Assembly: GCA_035690725.1 (NCBI GenBank)
Contig: DASSKF010000127.1
Coordinates: 1-28,092 of the forward strand
DNA: 28,092 bases
Direction of reading: 5' to 3'
Origin: DASSKF01 sp035690725
GTDB taxonomy: Bacteria; Actinomycetota; Actinomycetes; Actinomycetales; Dermatophilaceae
Below are positions 22,075-28,092 of the stretch, one piece after another. A program made the position numbers and the translations under genes. Numbering within the stretch: the first letter of the stretch is position 1; each line of letters begins with the position of its first letter. The notes under the pieces are model-generated. The model was given only the letters and a program-made list of their open reading frames with translations, searched no databases and was not told the DNA's origin.

Positions 22075-22892
22075 CGGGCCACCTTCGGCGTGGCCCGCTC
22101 GGCCTCGAAGACCCGCACCAGCTCGGCGGCGACGCCGACCGCGATGGTGGCGGGCTCCTTGCCGCCGATCCCGGGCAGCCCGATCGGCGTGGTGATTCTC
22201 GCCAGGTCGGCCTCGGTGTGCCCCTCGCCGAGCAGCCGCTGCCGGAACCGGCTCCACTTGGCCGACGACCCGATCAGGCCGATCGAGCCCAGGTGGCGGC
22301 ACCGCAGGGCGCCGTCGCAGATGGCGATGTCCTCGGCGTGGTCGTGCGTCATGACGAGCACGTGGGTGCCCTGCGGCACCTGGCCGAGGACGAGCTCCGG
22401 CACGGGCGACTGGTGCACGTGCACCGTGGCCGTCGCGTCGCCGAGAACGGAGAGCCGGTCCTCGCGCAGCTGGTCGGCGCGGCTGTCGACGAGGTGGAGC
22501 TCGATGTCGTGCCGGGCGAGGATGCGGGCCAGCTCCAGCCCGACGTGGCCCAGGCCGAAGATCGCCACGGCGGGCACGACACTGAGCGGCTCGAGCAGGA
22601 CGGTGACCTCGCCGCCGCAGCACTGGAGCCCGTGCTCGGCCGGCGCCCTGTCGGACAGGCCGAGCTCGATCAGCTGTGGCGCGGTGACGTGCTCACCGAG
22701 CATCCGTCGCGCCCGCTCGACCGCGGTCGCCTCGAGGTTCCCGCCGCCGACCGTGCCCCAGGCGTCGTCCGCGGAGACGACCATCTTCGCGCCGGCCTCG
22801 CGCGGCGCGTGGCCCCGGACCGCGGTCAGGGTGACCAGGACCCCCGGGACGCGCTCCCGCCGCAGCCGCTCGACGGCCTGCACCCACTGCAC
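22071..22892 (-). CDS. xdhC: xanthine dehydrogenase accessory protein XdhC
   Basis: A 273-residue protein that delivers and sulfurates the molybdenum cofactor for xanthine dehydrogenase. The N-terminal domain has VQAVERLRRERVPGVLVTL, GAKMVVSADDAWGTVGGG and the conserved LQCCGGEV. The C-terminal Rossmann domain has AIFGLGHVGLELA and VMTHDHAEDIAI, then GLIGSSAKWSRFRQRL and ITTPIGLPGIGGKEPATIAV, all family signatures. GTG 22892 is 1 nt after the xdhB stop; the alternative GTG 22883 would be 3 residues shorter. It overlaps guaD by 4 bp. Confidence 0.93.
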   Translation of the reverse strand: MQWVQAVERLRRERVPGVLVTLTAVRGHAPREAGAKMVVSADDAWGTVGGGNLEATAVERARRMLGEHVTAPQLIELGLSDRAPAEHGLQCCGGEVTVLLEPLSVVPAVAIFGLGHVGLELARILARHDIELHLVDSRADQLREDRLSVLGDATATVHVHQSPVPELVLGQVPQGTHVLVMTHDHAEDIAICDGALRCRHLGSIGLIGSSAKWSRFRQRLLGEGHTEADLARITTPIGLPGIGGKEPATIAVGVAAELVRVFEAERATPKVAR

Positions 22893-22893
22893 G

Positions 22894-25310
<2,417 letters not shown>

Positions 25311-25314
<4 letters not shown>

Positions 25315-26813
25315 GCTCCGACCTCCTCGGCGGTCGTCCGGGTCGTGCTCTCGGCGTGCAGCTTGAGCAGGGACTGGGTCAGCATCGCCGTCCGGTAGCG
25401 GGCACTGGCGCGGTGGTCGTCCATCGGCGTGCCCTCCCGGCCCATCACCTCCGCGGCCTCGCGCACGGTCGCCTCGGTCCACGGCCGGCCCTCCAGCGCC
25501 GCCTCGGTCGCCGGCGCCCGCACCGGAGTGGCGGCGACCCCGCCCAGGCCGATCCGGGCCCGGGCCACCACCCCGCCCTCGACGTCGAGGGCGTAGCCGA
25601 CAGCGACGCTCGAGATGTCGTCGAAGCGCCGCTTGGCGACCTTGTGGAAGGCCGTGACGGACGCGAGCGGCAGGGGGATCCGCACGCTGCGGATCAGCTC
25701 GTCGGCCCGGCGCACGCTCTGCCGGTAGCCGGTGAAGTAGTCCGCGAGCGGCACCTCCCGCTCCCCCTCGGTGGAGGACAGGACGAGGACCGCGTCGAGG
25801 GCGAGCAGCGCCGGGGGCAGGTCGCCGATCGGGCTGCCGGTGCCGAGGTTGCCGCCGATGGTGGCGCTGTTGCGGATCAGCCGGGAGGCGAACTGCGGAA
25901 AGGCCTGGTCCAGCATCGGGACGCGTCCGGCCAGGCCGCGCTCGAGCTCCGAGAGCGTCAGCGCCGCCCCGAGCAGGACGTGGTCCGAGGTGACCTCGAG
26001 CTCGCGCAGCTCGGGCAGCCGGTCGACCGCGACGAGCAGCGGGGCGCGGGTGCCCTTGATGTTCACGTCGACGCCCCAGTCCGTCGAGCCGGCGACGACC
26101 ACTCCGTCCGGGCGGGAAGCGAGCAGCCGCAACGTCTCCGGCAGGTCTCTGGGCCGGACGAACGTGCCGTCCGGGCCGTCGAGGTGCGTCTCGGCGGCAG
26201 CCGGTGCGGGCGCGGTGCGCCGGCGCGCGAGGGGGTCGTCCTCGGCCGGTGCGCCCACGGCATACGCGGCGTCCCGGATGGGGCGGTAGCCGGTGCACCG
26301 GCACAGGTTGCCCGACAGCGCGTGCAGGTCGAAGCCGTTCGGCCCCACCTCGCCGTGGCCGTGGCCGGCGGGCGTGGCAGCCGGGACGTCCACGGCGGCT
26401 CGCCCGGGGCGGTAGTACTCGGCGGCCATGCTGCAGACGAAGCCGGGCGTGCAGTAACCGCACTGCGACCCGCCGCGCACGGCCATCTCCTGCTGCACCG
26501 GGTGCAGGTCGTCCGGTCGGCCCAGGCCCTCGGCAGTGACGACCTCCTGGCCGTCGAGGGCCGCGGCCGGCACGAGGCACGCGTTGACCGCCGTCCAGAC
26601 CGTTCCCTCGTCGGAACCGTCCCGCGGCTCCTGCGACGTCGCCGCTGCCGGCCGCGCCACCAGCACCGCGCAGGCACCGCACTCGCCCTCGGCGCACCCC
26701 TCCTTGCACCCGGTGAGGCCCTCGCCGCGCAGCCAGTCGAGCGCGTTCGTGTGGGACGAGACGCCGTCGAGCCGCACGGACCTGCCGTTGACGGTTGCCT
26801 GCGTTCCGTTCAT
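25311..26813 (-). CDS. xdhA: xanthine dehydrogenase, 2Fe-2S/FAD subunit
   Basis: A 500-residue small subunit that passes electrons from the Mo site to NAD+. The plant-type 2Fe-2S domain has Cys40, Cys45 and Cys48 (GCAEGECGAC) and a fourth Cys near 77. The second 2Fe-2S domain has QCGYCTPGF and LCRCTGYRPI. After a variable linker (about 185-205) comes the FAD domain (about 208-490) with VAGSTDWGVDVNI and the NSATIGGNLGTGSPIGD flavin loop, then FHKVAKRRFDDISSVA. ATG 26813 has AGGAG 8 nt upstream. It is the first gene of xdhA-xdhB-xdhC-guaD and reads leftwards from the 26814-27206 intergenic region. Confidence 0.95.
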
Positions 26814-26956
26814 GACCTGAGCTCCTGTCGCCACCCTGCCTTCATCATCACCCCGGACCGGGTGCCGTCGCGCAGCTCGATGCGGGTCACGGTTGAGGGG
26901 GAGGCGACCGTCCTGCTGGTTATCCGTGCTGAACAGCAGGGGCCGGTGTGGGGAGA

Positions 26957-26985
26957 CTGTACCTCCGCCTCCCGGGGAGGTACAG
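26957..26985. repeat. perfect 10-bp hairpin CTGTACCTCC/GGAGGTACAG
   Basis: CTGTACCTCC (26957-26966) and GGAGGTACAG (26976-26985) are perfectly complementary around a 9-nt loop. GCCTTTCGG follows on the plus strand. It lies in a divergent promoter region, 143 bp upstream of xdhA. A terminator there would be odd, so an operator or a leader hairpin is more likely. Confidence 0.6.
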
Positions 26986-27056
26986 GCCTTTCGGAACGTG
27001 CCTTTCGTATGCCGGGAGGGCCGGTCAACCGCCGCGAGCCGGGCGTCGGGCGAACA

Positions 27057-27148
27057 CAGCTCGAACTGGCAGTACGAGTGCCGTGGCCGCCCGCCCGAGC
27101 ACGAGGCGGGGCGAGCGAGCCGAGTACTGCCCGTCCAGATTGCGCTCG
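27057..27148. repeat. 92-bp nested inverted repeat, copy B
   Basis: Same layout as copy A at 17190-17280. Outer arms are CTCGAACTGGCAGTACGAG (27060-27078) and CGAGTACTGCCCGTCCAG (27121-27138), paired through GGCAGTAC. The inner stem is CCCGCC/GGCGGG (27090-27095 with 27105-27110) at the same offset as in copy A but with a different sequence. It ends AGATTGCGCTCG. Here it lies 58 bp upstream of the TPR regulator gene. Confidence 0.72.
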
Positions 27149-27206
27149 ACACGGGAACAGGGCCCGACCGGTGGGTACGCTGGAGTATTCGGACACCGGA
27201 GCACCC

Positions 27207-28092
27207 GTGACCAGCACCGCCGAGCTCCTGCAGGACGCGCGCGAGGCCTTTGCGCGCGGTGACTGGAGTGCGGCCCGGGAACGGCTCACCTGCGCCCGCG
27301 CCACCGGCGAGCTGGACCTCGCCGACCTCGACCGGCTGGGCCGGGCCACCTGGTGGCTCGGCGACGGGGCAGCCGAGATGTCGATCTCGGAGACGATCTA
27401 CGGCCGGCTGCTGGAGGAGGGCAACCTCCGCGACGCCGCCCGCCGGGCAACCATGCTCTGCCTTGCCTGGGGGACCCGGGGCGACTTCTCGGTTGCGCAG
27501 GGTTGGCTGAACAGGGCGCGTCGGCTGGTCGAGCAGCTGCCACGCGGTCCCGAGCGCGGCTACCTCACCTACGTCGAGGCCGCGCTGGTCCTCGAGGTGG
27601 AGGGCGACTCCCTCCCGGCCGAGACGGCAGCCGCCGAGCTCACTGCGGCAGCGCGCGACTTCGACGACCCGGTGCTCGGGTGCTTCGCCCGCGTCCTGTC
27701 CGGCCTCGCCGCGGTCCGTTCGGGCCGGACCACCGACGGCTTCGGGGACCTCGACGAGGCGATGCTGCCCGTCCTCGCCGGCGAGGTCCCACCGCTGTGG
27801 GCCGGCGACATCTACTGCACCGTCATCCACGTGTGTGAGGCGCTCGGCGACCTCGCCCGCATGCGGACGTGGACCGACTCCCTGGACCAGTGGGCGTCCC
27901 CGCTGTCGCAGACCTTCCTCTACGCCGGTGTCACCCGCATCCACCAGCTGCAGCTGGTGCGTGCCGAGGGCGGCTGGGACGCCGTCGAGCGGGGCATCGA
28001 GGCGCACAGCCGGCAGCTCGTGGGGTCGCACGGGTGGCTCGCGGCCGCCGGCTACTACGAGCTGGGCGAGGTCCGCCGGCTGCGCGGCGACC
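27207..28092 (+). CDS. TPR-rich N-terminal part of a probable LuxR-type regulator (partial)
   Basis: An open frame of 295 codons running off the right edge, starting GTG ACC AGC with GGAG 6 nt upstream. It is all-helical. Segments such as LLQDAREAFARGDWSAARER, LDRLGRATWWLGDGAAEMSI and LRDAARRATMLCLAWGTRGD match the N-terminal repeats of actinobacterial proteins that have no AAA/NACHT domain and end in a LuxR-type HTH or a cyclase domain. The C-terminal domain is outside the window, so the output is unknown. There is no signal peptide. It is divergent from xdhA, but no specific link to purine use is visible. Confidence 0.75.
   Translation, partial: MTSTAELLQDAREAFARGDWSAARERLTCARATGELDLADLDRLGRATWWLGDGAAEMSISETIYGRLLEEGNLRDAARRATMLCLAWGTRGDFSVAQGWLNRARRLVEQLPRGPERGYLTYVEAALVLEVEGDSLPAETAAAELTAAARDFDDPVLGCFARVLSGLAAVRSGRTTDGFGDLDEAMLPVLAGEVPPLWAGDIYCTVIHVCEALGDLARMRTWTDSLDQWASPLSQTFLYAGVTRIHQLQLVRAEGGWDAVERGIEAHSRQLVGSHGWLAAAGYYELGEVRRLRGD

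Larger units (their letters stand above)
26814..27206. other. intergenic region between xdhA and the TPR regulator
   Basis: This 393-bp divergent gap has no convincing gene. It contains the xdhA ribosome-binding site (AGGAG, 26820-26824, minus strand), an imperfect CCTGCTG/CAGCAGG hairpin (26912-26940), a perfect 10-bp hairpin at 26957-26985, one GTATGCC word (27007-27013), copy B of the nested inverted repeat (27057-27148) and a possible -10 box TACGCT (27176-27181) for the gene at 27207. Control elements for xdhA most likely lie between 26825 and 26990. Confidence 0.6.

Overview
This is a chromosomal stretch from a high-GC actinobacterium. Codon use is GC-rich at third positions, GTG starts are frequent, and several genes have a TANNNT-like -10 box 6-7 nt before the start codon, as in leaderless actinobacterial transcripts. 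Gene content (DUF3099-like protein, xanthine dehydrogenase cluster, sigma factor/subtilase/CHAT cluster) and style suggest Micrococcales, perhaps Intrasporangiaceae. That placement is inference from memory of such genomes. I see no tRNA, rRNA, CRISPR array, transposase or phage gene.

Layout. (1) 1-310: mostly non-coding, with a TCGAACA/TGTTCGA dyad at the left edge. (2) 311-1498 (-): ORC1/AAA-type ATPase. (3) 1777-8358 (+): the most unusual block. In order it holds an ECF-like sigma factor, a translationally coupled small beta-rich protein, a cytoplasmic subtilisin-family (S8) protease with a His-rich insert and an 18-bp tandem repeat, a TPR-CHAT (caspase-like) protein, a decayed papain-family (C1A) gene and a chagasin-like (I42) cysteine-protease inhibitor. 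This looks like a sigma-factor-linked proteolytic signalling or conflict cassette. (4) 8632-9597 (+): DUF389 membrane protein, whose start region repeats 18 bp of the CHAT gene's start region exactly. (5) 9590-11961 (-): rhodanese, Fpg/Nei glycosylase and App1-like phosphatase; divergent from dinB (12070-13557, +), which seems to start at ATC. (6) 13659-14613 (+): DedA protein and a small DUF3099-like protein. (7) 14661-16999: ArsR-type regulator and divergent MFS exporter with a perfect palindromic operator between them. (8) 17000-17313: remnant of an NAD(P)-binding oxidoreductase and a ~91-bp nested inverted repeat. (9) 17314-19269 (-): CPA1 cation/proton antiporter with an RCK domain. (10) 19345-26813: purine catabolism. 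On the minus strand xdhA-xdhB-xdhC-guaD form a tightly coupled operon; a nucleoside deaminase and a cupin lie downstream, separated by a small plus-strand winged-helix regulator. (11) 26814-27206: intergenic region with hairpins and the second copy of the ~91-bp element. (12) 27207-end (+): TPR-rich N-terminal part of a probable LuxR-type regulator, cut by the window edge.

Main points for follow-up: the sigma/S8/CHAT/C1A/I42 cassette; the two-copy structured element with compensating inner stems; the heptamer GGCATAC, which recurs on both strands and even forces rare codons; and the dinB ATC start.
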